NCBI GenBank assembly: GCA_020636895.1
Contig: JACJWZ010000001.1
Coordinates: 1 to 64,000, forward strand
DNA: 64,000 nucleotides
Direction: 5' to 3'
From: Thermoleophilales bacterium
GTDB taxonomy: Bacteria; Actinomycetota; Thermoleophilia; Solirubrobacterales; 70-9
Shown: positions 35,901 through 50,101 of the stretch, piece after piece
Layout: every line of letters begins with the position of its first letter
Position numbering within the stretch: the first letter of the stretch is position 1
Program-made: the position numbers and the translations under genes
The notes under the pieces: generated by a model
What the model saw: only the letters and a program-made list of their open reading frames with translations
Database searches by the model: none
Told to the model about the DNA's origin: nothing

Positions 35901-37008
35901 CGGCTCCTACACCTTCACGGTGCGGGCGACCGACGCCGCCGGCAACGCCGCCACCGCGACGCGCACCTTCAGCGTCGACACCGCGGCGCCGGACACGACG
36001 ATCGACAGCGGCCCCCAGCAGGACGAGACGATCACCACCGCGAGCGCCCAGTTCACCTTCTCCGCGACCGAGGGCGGTTCGACCTTCGAGTGCAGCGTCG
36101 ACTCCGGCGCGTACGCGTCCTGCACCTCGCCGCACACGATGAGCAGCCTGAGCAACGGCTCGCACTCGTTCGCCGTCCGCGCCACCGATCCGGCCGGCAA
36201 CACCGACGCAACGCCGGCCTCGCGCACCTTCACCGTCGATACCAGCGACCACACCCCCCCGGAGACGACGATCACCACGGGCCCGGCCGAGGGCTCGACG
36301 ATCACCTCGGGCGCGACCTCCTTCGCGTTCACCTCCAACGAGGGGGGTTCCACCTTCGAGTGCAAGCTCGACTCCGGGGGCTTCCAGTCGTGCACGTCCC
36401 CGCAGCAGCTGAGCGGCCTCGCGAACGGCTCCCACACCTTCTCGGTCCGCGCGACCGACGCGAACGGGAACGTCGACGGGAGCCCGGCCACCCGCACGTT
36501 CACCGTCGCAATCGACAGCACGCCACCCGACACGGTCATCGATTCCGGTCCCGAGGGCACGATCACGACCGACTCCGGCTCGTTCGCCTTCCACTCGACG
36601 GAGAGCGGTTCCACCTTCGAGTGCAAGCTCGACAGCGGGAGCTACGGCTCCTGCACCTCGCCCTACGCGCTGAGCGCGCTCGCCAACGGGAGCCACACGT
36701 TCTCGGTGCGGGCGACCGACGGCGCCGGCAACACCGACCCCTCGGCGGCCACGCGGACCTTCACCGTGCAGGTCGAGACGACCCCGGTCGACCCGACCGG
36801 TCCCTTCGATCCCCCGAAGGAGCCTGACCCCGCCGCCTGCGACGCCGCCAAGGCGCAGCTCACGAAGGCCCAGAAGTCGCTGAAGAAGGCGAAGACGAAG
36901 CTGAAGAAGGCGAAGAGCAAGGGCGCCAAGAAGAAGGCGAAGAAGGCCGTCAAGAAGGCCAAGCAGAAGGTCTCGGCGGCGAACGGCGCGGTCTCCGACG
37001 AGTGCTGA
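32893..37008 (+). CDS. Giant secreted protein: PPC-like domain, six carboxypeptidase-regulatory-like and six Ig-like repeats
   Basis: 1371 residues. Signal peptide to ~residue 40. Residues ~41-175 are a pre-peptidase C-terminal-like domain (NDDFANATVL, GHTVWYQWTPAVDTAV). Six ~95-residue carboxypeptidase-regulatory-like units follow (SISGTVT...VCISAF...GxYxITGLxPGSYxVxFxDC...EFYDDK...VxAG). Six Ig-like repeats come next (residues ~773-1300; TTIDSGP, FECKLDSG, SHTFSVRATD). The C-terminus is a Lys/Ala helix bounded by Cys (ACDAAKAQLTKAQKSLKKAK ... VSDEC). It is probably an extracellular scaffold. The gene lies inside the ribosomal block and shares 8 bases with the gene before it. Confidence 0.87.
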   Translation: MGDRRHILRPGGAAKAALLALFAVASLVASLSFGAAAAQAAPPANDDFANATVLAATLPANESGNLTTATRESGEPDHTGFNLGGGHTVWYQWTPAVDTAVAVGTCGSDSYAAVSVYGHGPVDSPGARLGTTTGCLNGTSTIVHAEAGQSYFIAVENVNLGEDPGDYTLKLQVAGSLAGRVLNESSEPVADHCISVIDPDTDTTVTTEETGSDGRWSVELPPASYRVRFDGCTSGGPYAMEFWQNAADVDAATTIVLAPGQARTGVDATLEPSSSIAGTLTRPGGDAVGNACVSIYDPEHPEREVASTTTDPAGHYGVTNLSAASYKVLFDPGCNISSDLLSEYYNDKSSFATADLVTLVAGQSLGNVNAELGDGASISGTVSDIDHNPIDGICVSAKSTEGDFEAGAQTGSNGNYSIGGLPPGSYVVRFNDCMGGNFAGEYYDDSPDAAGADPVTLVREQDVTGIDAELSSNGSITGTVTGPADEQLEGICVVAFDAADNEVSSALTDNSGAYAITGLSPGAYRLHFVDCTSGAYVDEYFDDRATLEDADAVSVQAGQESSGTDAQLASAGAITGTVTGPGGAPAPDVCVSALSAEGNELQMGSTDENGDYLITHLTPGSFKVIFRDCGNGDLAAEFYDDKPTFATADLVQVQQGLQTEGIDAQLAAAGSISGTVTAEGTAPAGDVCISAFSAADAIYPVVVTASDGDGAYKLSGLASGSYKVYFDGTCSPDQLSEEFYDSASTFASATPISVTASADHGGVDVDLSATQEPTVTIEGGPSGGTADATPTFTFSRTGGGAVECSIDTGTANYGACSNALSHTPASNLSDGAYTFRVRVSNAAGEQVATRAFSVDTTPPTVSVTGGPTGATNQTQPSFTFAAQAGSEVQCSVDSGSASYGPCTTASTHQPASALSEGNHTFRVRATDAVGNSSVATRTFSVDTTAPAVSVTGGPNGATDDAKPTFTFDGENGATFACSIAGGAASFGTCSASGSHTPASNLTDGSYTFTVRATDAAGNAATATRTFSVDTAAPDTTIDSGPQQDETITTASAQFTFSATEGGSTFECSVDSGAYASCTSPHTMSSLSNGSHSFAVRATDPAGNTDATPASRTFTVDTSDHTPPETTITTGPAEGSTITSGATSFAFTSNEGGSTFECKLDSGGFQSCTSPQQLSGLANGSHTFSVRATDANGNVDGSPATRTFTVAIDSTPPDTVIDSGPEGTITTDSGSFAFHSTESGSTFECKLDSGSYGSCTSPYALSALANGSHTFSVRATDGAGNTDPSAATRTFTVQVETTPVDPTGPFDPPKEPDPAACDAAKAQLTKAQKSLKKAKTKLKKAKSKGAKKKAKKAVKKAKQKVSAANGAVSDEC

Positions 37009-37031
37009 GCGCCGAGGTCGATCCGATTCCC

Positions 37032-37037
37032 TACACT
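37032..37037 (+). promoter_or_regulatory. Candidate -10 box for rplJ-rplL
   Basis: TACACT, about 7 bases before the start of the L10 leader. No convincing -35 is seen. A promoter here would free rplJ-rplL from the inserted secreted-protein genes. Confidence 0.35.
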
Positions 37038-37039
37038 GC

Positions 37040-37197
37040 CCCGTCCCGAAGCCGAAGACCGCAGGCGGGGCGATAGCCCCATAACCGCCCGGAGACGTCA
37101 GTCCAAGGGCGCGGCCAGCGCAGGTGGAGCCGGCAGCAAGCCTGTCCGAGCCCGCCCGCGTGCGGGCTCTTCTGATTCGGGAGAGTTTTTCCGAATC
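37040..37197 (+). promoter_or_regulatory. Ribosomal protein L10 leader
   Basis: The stretch before rplJ contains CCGAAGACCGCAGGCGGGG, the conserved L10-leader element bound by the L10(L12)4 complex for autogenous control. An attenuator hairpin (37148-37172) and a second stem GATTCGG (37174-37180) / CCGAATC (37191-37197) follow. The position 24 bases before rplJ is as in other bacteria. Confidence 0.7.
37148..37172 (+). terminator. Attenuator hairpin in the L10 leader
   Basis: Perfect 8-bp stem GAGCCCGC (37148-37155) / GCGGGCTC (37162-37169), 6-base loop, followed by TTCT. It probably gives premature termination when L10-L12 is in excess. Confidence 0.6.
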
Positions 37198-37220
37198 CGA
37201 ACCCGACGACAGGACTTCCG

Positions 37221-38018
37221 ATGGACAGAGAAGAGAAGGCCGCAGCGGTCGCCGAGATCGGCGAGGAGCTCGAGCGCTCCACCGCCGTCTTCGCGGTCGA
37301 CTACCGCGGTATCTCGGTGCCGCAGGCCGCGGAGCTGCGCATCAAGCTCAACGACGCCGACGCGTCGTTCAACGTCGTCAAGAACCGCCTCGCCAAGCGC
37401 GCGACCGGGGACGCCGGCGCCACCGACCTCGACGAGCACCTCGTCGGCCCGACGGCGCTGACCTACGTCCGCGGTGACGCGGTCGTGGCGGCGAAGACGA
37501 TCTCCGACTTCGTCAAGGAGCACGGCGTGCCCACCTATAAGGGTGGGCTCATGGACGGTGCGGCGCTCAGCGCCGAGCAGTTCGCCGCGATCTCGCGCCT
37601 CCCCGGCGTGGACGTGCTCCGCGGCCAGCTTGTCGGCCTCGCCGCGAGCCCGCTGACCGGCGTCGTCCGGACCCTCAACCAGCTCATCCAGGGCCTCACC
37701 CTGCAGCTCGGCCAGGTCGCCGAGCAGGGCCTCGTCGGGGGAGATGCTCCCGCCGAGGAGCCGGCCGCCGAGGAGGAGGCTGAGGCTCCCGAGGCCGAGG
37801 CCGCCGCACCCGAGCCGGAGGCCGAGGCCGAGCCGGAGGCCGCCACCGAGGCTCCCGCCGAGGAGGCAGCTCAACCCGAGGCTCCCGCCGAGGAGGAGCC
37901 GGCCGCCGAGGCGACCGAGGACGAGCAGACAGAGACCGATTCCGAACCTGCAGCTGAAGCTGAAGACACCACCGCCGACGGCGAAGACGCCGACGCTGCG
38001 GACGACAAGGAGGACTGA
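37221..38018 (+). CDS. rplJ: 50S ribosomal protein L10 with a long acidic C-terminal extension
   Basis: 265 residues; L10 is usually ~165-180. The normal part is residues 1-~175: EKAAAVAEIGEELERSTAVF, DYRGISVPQAAELR, NVVKNRLAKRA and the C-terminal L12-binding helix (NQLIQGLTLQLGQVAEQG). L10 anchors L12 dimers to the 50S stalk. Residues ~176-265 are almost only Glu, Ala, Pro, Asp and Thr, in repeats such as PAAEEEAEAPEAEAAAPEPE. The tail is in frame through to the stop at 38018 and the next gene follows after 5 bases, so it looks genuine. Confidence 0.95.
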   Translation: MDREEKAAAVAEIGEELERSTAVFAVDYRGISVPQAAELRIKLNDADASFNVVKNRLAKRATGDAGATDLDEHLVGPTALTYVRGDAVVAAKTISDFVKEHGVPTYKGGLMDGAALSAEQFAAISRLPGVDVLRGQLVGLAASPLTGVVRTLNQLIQGLTLQLGQVAEQGLVGGDAPAEEPAAEEEAEAPEAEAAAPEPEAEAEPEAATEAPAEEAAQPEAPAEEEPAAEATEDEQTETDSEPAAEAEDTTADGEDADAADDKED

Positions 38019-38023
38019 CGAAA

Positions 38024-38413
38024 ATGGCTGACACTCTCACCACCGACAAGTGGATCGAGGAGCTCAAGAGCATCTCCGTGCTCGAGCTCTCCGAGCGCAT
38101 CAAGGCTCTCGAGGAGGAGTTCGGCGTCTCCGCGACCGCGGTTGCCGCCGCCGCTCCCGCCGCCGCGGCCGCCGGTGACGGCGGCGCCGCCGAGGAGGAG
38201 TCCGGCACCGTCGACGTGATCCTCACCGACGCCGGCGAGAAGAAGATCCAGGTCATCAAGGCGGTCCGCGCGGCCACCGGCCTGGGCCTCAAGGAGGCGA
38301 AGGCCGTCGTCGACGGCGCTCCCGGCGCCGTCAAGGAGGGCATCGAGCGCGAGGAGGCCGACAAGCTCAAGGCCGAGATCGAGGAGGCCGGCGGCTCCGT
38401 CGAGCTCAAGTAG
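38024..38413 (+). CDS. rplL: 50S ribosomal protein L7/L12
   Basis: 129 residues. The N-terminal dimerisation helices (WIEELKSISVLELSERIKAL), an Ala/Gly hinge (AAAAPAAAAAGDGGAAEEE) and the C-terminal domain (TDAGEKKIQVIKAVRAATGL, LKEAKAVVDGAPG) are all standard. L12 recruits the translational GTPases. The ribosome site AAGGAGG is 11 bases upstream, at the end of rplJ. Confidence 0.97.
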   Translation: MADTLTTDKWIEELKSISVLELSERIKALEEEFGVSATAVAAAAPAAAAAGDGGAAEEESGTVDVILTDAGEKKIQVIKAVRAATGLGLKEAKAVVDGAPGAVKEGIEREEADKLKAEIEEAGGSVELK

Positions 38414-38438
38414 CTCGACCCGCCTGAAGCTGAGGGCA

Positions 38439-38483
38439 CGGCCCCGTCCGGCGCAGAGCGTCGGGCGGGGCCGTTGTCGTTGT
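38439..38483 (+). terminator. Terminator-like hairpin between rplL and rpoB
   Basis: CGGCCCCGTCCG (38439-38450) pairs with CGGGCGGGGCCG (38462-38473) with one G-T pair, followed by TTGTCGTTGT. It probably reduces read-through from the ribosomal genes into rpoB, like the known partial terminator at this site in E. coli. Confidence 0.65.
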
Positions 38484-38648
38484 GGAGGCTGACCCGGCTT
38501 GCTCTCCGCGGCGCGTCCCGCTACCCTCTCGGCCTCGCAGCGCACGGACCGTCGCACGATCCGCGCCTGGCGACAACAACGCCCAAGCCGCTTCTGGACA
38601 TATTTTTTGGCTTGAGTAAGCCGGAAACGGGAAATCCGTCCGGTGACC

Positions 38649-38678
38649 TTGAAGCACGCCTTCGTGCGTTGCTATATT
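38649..38678 (+). promoter_or_regulatory. Promoter of rpoB-rpoC
   Basis: TTGAAG (38649-38654), 18-base spacer, TATATT (38673-38678). Transcription would begin near 38685, about 95 bases before the rpoB TTG. An AT-rich patch (ATATTTTTTGG, about 38600-38610) upstream could be a second promoter or an enhancer element; otherwise 38484-38648 holds nothing I recognise. Confidence 0.65.
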
Positions 38679-38780
38679 CAGCGGTCGCGCGTCGGCTCAC
38701 ATCGGAACCTCCGGTGTTCGCTCGGCCAGAGCCGCGTGCATTTCGACCACCCCCGAATCTCCCGAGGAGCTCGCTCGACC

Positions 38781-42308
<3,528 letters not shown>

Positions 42309-42387
42309 GGCATGCGGCGGGCGGTGGTGACGCCGCCGCCCGCACGCGTACGGGATACGGACTTACGAAGGACGGCTAGGAGCCAAA

Positions 42388-46488
<4,101 letters not shown>

Positions 46489-46511
46489 CCCGGCCTCACA
46501 TATCCGGATTG

Positions 46512-46545
46512 GAGACGGCCGCTTTCGAGCGGCCGTCTCTCGTTT
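46512..46545 (+). terminator. Very strong rho-independent terminator after rpoC
   Basis: Perfect 12-bp stem GAGACGGCCGCT (46512-46523) / AGCGGCCGTCTC (46528-46539) closed by a stable TTCG tetraloop and followed by TCGTTT. It lies 23 bases past the stop codon. Confidence 0.88.
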
Positions 46546-46621
46546 CCGGGCTGCAGCAACTAGGATCGCCGGACGTTGGGTTGGGTCTGAGCGAGTTCGG
46601 AGGTTCGGGGTGTCGGCCAGG

Positions 46622-48415
46622 TCGATGAGAAGGGCGCACGCTCGCGGGCGCGCGAAGCGCGGAGCCGCGGCGGCCGTGGCGGTGGGAGGAGCGATGCTGG
46701 GCCTGGGGGCGTCCGGCGCCGAGGCGGCCACCTTCCAGGTGACCAACCTGAACGACGACACCGGCGCGGGATCCCTGCGGAAGGCGATCGACGATGCCAA
46801 CCTGGCGGCGGGCGCCGATACCGTTCAGTTCGCGTCGGGCGTCAGCGGACGAATCGAGCTGACGCAGGCGCTCTCGATCACCGATCCGGTCACGATCTCC
46901 GGGCCCGGTGCGAATCAGGTCACCGTGGACGGCAACGGCGTGGGGCGCGTCTTCAACGCGAACTTCGGCAACGCCGTACCGGCGAAGCCGGTGACGATCT
47001 CCGGGCTGACGCTCACCGGGGGGAACGTCGTCGGCCTCAACGGCGGTGCCGTCTACGCCTACGGCGCCGATCTGACGCTCGAGGACATGGTGGTGACCGC
47101 GAACTCCGCGGGTATCTCGGGGGGTGGCGTGTTCGCCGGCTACGGCCAGGTCGTCATCCGCGATTCGACCCTCTCCGGGAACGACGCCGGCGTCATCGGA
47201 GGAGCCATCACGGTCGGCAACGCGCAGGGTTCCGCCGCGCGGAATCTGGTGATCTCGGGCAGCACCATCTCGGGGAACGATGCACCGGACGACGGGGGCG
47301 GTCTGTATGCCAGCAACCCGGGGGGAGGGGTGCTCATCGAGAACACCTCGATGAGCGGCAACGTCTCGGGAGATGAGGGGGGCGCGCTCTTCGTGAAGGG
47401 GCCGGGTGCGGTCGACGTCGTCTCCTCCACGCTCTCCGGCAACGATGCGGGCTCCGGAGGGGCGATCAGGTTCAAGGACTCGACGAGCCCGAAGACGATC
47501 GTCGACTCGACGCTGAGCGGCAACACCGCGAACTTCGTCGGGGGGGTCTACGCCGCGACTTCGGCGGCCGGGCCCCTGAGCGTCCGCAACTCGACGATCT
47601 CGGGCAACGACGGAGGAATCGGGTCCGGCGGCATCTACAACGACAGCGTCGGCGGGGGAGGCAACGCGACGATCTCGAGCTCGATCGTCGCCGGCAACAC
47701 CGGCGGGGACCCAGATCTAATCGACGACGGCGCCGCCTTCTTCACGATCGGCAACAGCCTCGTCGGGCCGATCGACGGGCTCAACAACCCGGTCCAGTCA
47801 CCGTCCGGGAGCAACAAGATCGGCGTCGATCCGGCGCTCGGGCCGCTCCAGGACAACGGGGGTCCGACCATGACGATGGCTCCCGCCCTCAGCAGCCCCG
47901 CGGTCGACGCGGGTGTCTCAAACTCGCTGGCGACGGATCAAAGGGGTCTGGCGCGGACTGTGGTGCAGCCGACGCTCTCGCTCTCGCCCGGCTCCGACGG
48001 GACCGACATCGGGGCCGTCGAGCTGGCTGAATTCACGCCGACGCCACCGATCCAGCCGGTGAGCGACACCGAGGTCGCCGGCGCCAAGGTGAAGGCGAAG
48101 AAGAAGCAGAAGCAGAAGGGGGAGAAGGTCCTGATCGTGGTCAAGGCCGGGGCGGCCGAGGACGTCAAGATCAAGGCCGGCGGTGCGGTCAAGCTCGGCA
48201 AGAAGAAGATCGCCCTGAAGACGCTCAGCGTGCGGGCGCCGGCTGACGAGCAGCTCAAGCTGAAGCTGAATCCGAAGGGGAAGTCGGGCTCGAAGAAGAT
48301 CCTGAAGGCGCTCGCACGAGGCGAGAAGGCGAAGGCCTCTCTGAGCGTGACCCTGACCGACGCCGCCGGCAACTCGGTGACGAAGAAGCCGAAGGTGACG
48401 CTGACGCCGGGATAG
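46622..48415 (+). CDS. Secreted beta-helix protein with choice-of-anchor Q region and basic C-terminal domain
   Basis: 597 residues from ATG 46622 (GTG 46610 would add four). Arg/Lys-rich start then GAAAAVAVGGAMLGLGASGAEA as signal peptide (core AAAVAVGGAMLGLGA). The cap TNLNDDTGAGSLRKAIDDAN precedes beta-helix coils (STLSGNDAG..GG, STISGNDAP..GGG). SPAVDAGVSNSLATDQRG and DIGAVELAEF form the choice-of-anchor Q motif. The final ~115 residues (GEKVLIVVKAGAAEDVKIKA, KLGKKKIAL, SVTLTDAAGNS) match the basic C-terminal domain of other secreted proteins here. TAGGAT (46561-46566) is a candidate -10 box. Paralogue of 27046-29103. Confidence 0.85.
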   Translation, partial: SMRRAHARGRAKRGAAAAVAVGGAMLGLGASGAEAATFQVTNLNDDTGAGSLRKAIDDANLAAGADTVQFASGVSGRIELTQALSITDPVTISGPGANQVTVDGNGVGRVFNANFGNAVPAKPVTISGLTLTGGNVVGLNGGAVYAYGADLTLEDMVVTANSAGISGGGVFAGYGQVVIRDSTLSGNDAGVIGGAITVGNAQGSAARNLVISGSTISGNDAPDDGGGLYASNPGGGVLIENTSMSGNVSGDEGGALFVKGPGAVDVVSSTLSGNDAGSGGAIRFKDSTSPKTIVDSTLSGNTANFVGGVYAATSAAGPLSVRNSTISGNDGGIGSGGIYNDSVGGGGNATISSSIVAGNTGGDPDLIDDGAAFFTIGNSLVGPIDGLNNPVQSPSGSNKIGVDPALGPLQDNGGPTMTMAPALSSPAVDAGVSNSLATDQRGLARTVVQPTLSLSPGSDGTDIGAVELAEFTPTPPIQPVSDTEVAGAKVKAKKKQKQKGEKVLIVVKAGAAEDVKIKAGGAVKLGKKKIALKTLSVRAPADEQLKLKLNPKGKSGSKKILKALARGEKAKASLSVTLTDAAGNSVTKKPKVTLTPG

Positions 48416-48433
48416 GGAACCGAAACGGTGGCA

Positions 48434-48472
48434 CCACCGCCTGGGGCCACCGCCTGGGGCCACCGGCTGGGG
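48434..48472 (+). repeat. Three tandem 13-bp repeats
   Basis: CCACCGCCTGGGG twice and CCACCGGCTGGGG once, head to tail, just after the beta-helix gene. They lead directly into the palindromic repeat cluster. Confidence 0.7.
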
Positions 48473-48476
48473 CGCG

Positions 48477-48787
48477 TTTCCCACCGAATACGTGGAAAAG
48501 GCGCCACGCGCCCGCTGAGCACACCCTTCGCCGCCCCGCCGACGCAACTGCACCGCCACTTTCCCACCGAATCCGTGGAAAAGGCGCCACGCGTCCGCTG
48601 AGCACACCCTTCGCCGCCACGCGCGCAACGCACACCCTTCGCCGCCCCCGCCGAGGCAACTGCACCGCTCCTTTCCCACGGAATCCGTGGAAAAGGCGCC
48701 ACGCGCGCAACGCACACCCTTCGCCGCCCCCGCCGGCGCAACTGCACCGCCACTTTCCCACCGAATCCGTGGAAAAGGCGCCACGCG
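48477..48787. repeat. Cluster of four palindromic repeats
   Basis: TTTCCCACCGAATCCGTGGA followed by AAAGGCGCCACGCG begins at 48477, 48560, 48672 and 48754, with variants AATACG/AATCCG and, in the third, a perfect CCACGGAATCCGTGG. Between copies stand CGCTGAGCACACCCTTCGCC or CGCAACGCACACCCTTCGCC and GCAACTGCACCGCC spacers. The cores form a short hairpin (CCAC/GTGG). The last copy abuts the stop codon of the minus-strand gene. Confidence 0.8.
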
Positions 48788-49714
48788 TCAGGCGGCGGTG
48801 GCCATCAGACGCGTCTGCTCAGCGAGCAGGTGCGCGACCGTCCGCGCGCAGAGCTCCGGCTCCAGCACGATCTGCGCCCAGCGCAACCGCTCGACGCGCC
48901 AGCCGGCAAGAGTCAGGTCCTGGGCCTTCTTGGCGTCGTCGACGGCTGAGATGGGGTTGTCGTGCCACTTGCTGTCGCACTCGATGATCAACCGGTGGCG
49001 GGGCCATGCGCAGTCGCACTCGTGCATGTCCGCCACCCCGGGGATGTCCACCGTCATGTCCGGCACCGGCAGCCCCGCGTCACGACAGAGCCGGTACATC
49101 CGCCGCTCGAGCCCGCTTCGCGTGAAATCCGGGAGGGGTTCCTCCCCGACGAGCAGGCGTCGAAGGAGAGGGGATCCCGGTCGTCCTCGATAACGCTCCA
49201 TCAACGCCAGGCACTCGCCGACCCTCAGCAGCTCGCGGTCGCCCGCCGCCTTGATGGCCTTCTCGAGCTCCCCCGGCCGTTCCGCCGAGAGATCGAGAAG
49301 GGTGCGGCTCATCGTCGTGCAGGGGACGCCCTCGAAGGTGGTGCGTTCGTCCTCAGCCAGCCTTGCGCGGTGGACGACGATGCCGCTCCTCTCCCTCCGC
49401 CCGCCGCTGCCGGGGGTGGTGACGTGGACCGGCCCGGAGCGCTTGCGTAGAACGCGGTAGTGCTCAGCGCAGCTTCGATTCGACACCCACGCCCCGGCGC
49501 TGATCGCGAGCGTCGCGGCGAGGCGCGGCGCGCGTGGATCGCGGGGTATATGGCCAACCGCGAAGACGCCGCGATGAAGGCGCCGGAGGCGACCGCTCGG
49601 CACGGCCACCTCGACCATCCGTCGCGTGAAGCCGACCGAGAGCAGCTGCTCGAGGGAGACGACGCCGTACTGCTCGGATGCGATCGCGGAGATCTGTCGC
49701 CAGATGTCGGACAT
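48788..49714 (-). CDS. AbiEi-like winged-helix plus DUF559 (PD-(D/E)XK-like) protein
   Basis: 308 residues from ATG 49714; an upstream ATG at 49759 is possible. The N-terminal ~55 residues (IASEQYGVVSLEQLLSVGFT, RLRRLHRGVFAVG) are the winged-helix region of AbiEi-type antitoxins. The middle (RTLLDLSAERPGELEKAI) continues that family. The C-terminus is a DUF559 domain, Vsr/PD-(D/E)XK-like: HECDCAWPRHRLIIECDSKW then GWRVERLRW. Such proteins are abundant in soil actinobacteria. Role unknown; defence or mobile-element association is inferred from the family. It is bracketed by six copies of a palindromic repeat. Confidence 0.82.
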   Translation of the reverse strand: MSDIWRQISAIASEQYGVVSLEQLLSVGFTRRMVEVAVPSGRLRRLHRGVFAVGHIPRDPRAPRLAATLAISAGAWVSNRSCAEHYRVLRKRSGPVHVTTPGSGGRRERSGIVVHRARLAEDERTTFEGVPCTTMSRTLLDLSAERPGELEKAIKAAGDRELLRVGECLALMERYRGRPGSPLLRRLLVGEEPLPDFTRSGLERRMYRLCRDAGLPVPDMTVDIPGVADMHECDCAWPRHRLIIECDSKWHDNPISAVDDAKKAQDLTLAGWRVERLRWAQIVLEPELCARTVAHLLAEQTRLMATAA

Positions 49715-49883
49715 GGCTGGGAGGCTGCCCGATGAGCCGTCACGGATGGGAAACCGCATGTGTCAATTGACGCGCGGGAGTGAGTGAACTTGCGCCGAAG
49801 GGGGATTGGACCGGCGCACGCAGCCGACGACGACGGCCGGCGAGGAAGGCGGCTGTCTCGCGCCGCCGCTGGCGCGCCGCCAC

Positions 49884-50000
49884 TTTCCCACCGAATACGT
49901 GGAAAAGGCGCCACGCGTCCGCTGAGCACACCCTTCGCCGCCCCGCCGCCGGACGCGCACCGCCACTTTCCCACCGAATACGTGGAAAAGGCGCCCCGCG
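49884..50000. repeat. Two further copies of the palindromic repeat
   Basis: TTTCCCACCGAATACGTGGA at 49884 and 49967, each with the AAAGGCGCC extension and, after the first, the CGCTGAGCACACCCTTCGCC spacer. From 50001 to 50101 the sequence is almost pure G/C low-complexity (CCCCGCCGGCCC motifs). 49715-49883 shows nothing else I recognise. Confidence 0.8.
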
Positions 50001-50101
50001 CTGGCAGCCCCGCCGGCCCCGGGCCCCGCCCCGCCGGCCCTGGGCCCCGCCCCGCCAGCCCCCGGCCCCGGGCCCCAGGCCCCGCCCCCCCGCCTCCGCC
50101 C

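Noticed and set aside
48255..48784. Several minus-strand open frames through the palindromic repeats
   Set aside because: Cys/Arg/Gly-rich repetitive translation of the repeats in three frames; no start site or family.
48421..48787. Possible CRISPR array
   Set aside because: Repeats are few, unevenly spaced (83, 112 and 82 bases), with spacers that are themselves repetitive, and no cas gene is near.
49761..49766. Perfect TTGACA on the minus strand upstream of the DUF559-like gene
   Set aside because: No acceptable -10 hexamer at 15-19 bases; part of a CAATTG palindrome.
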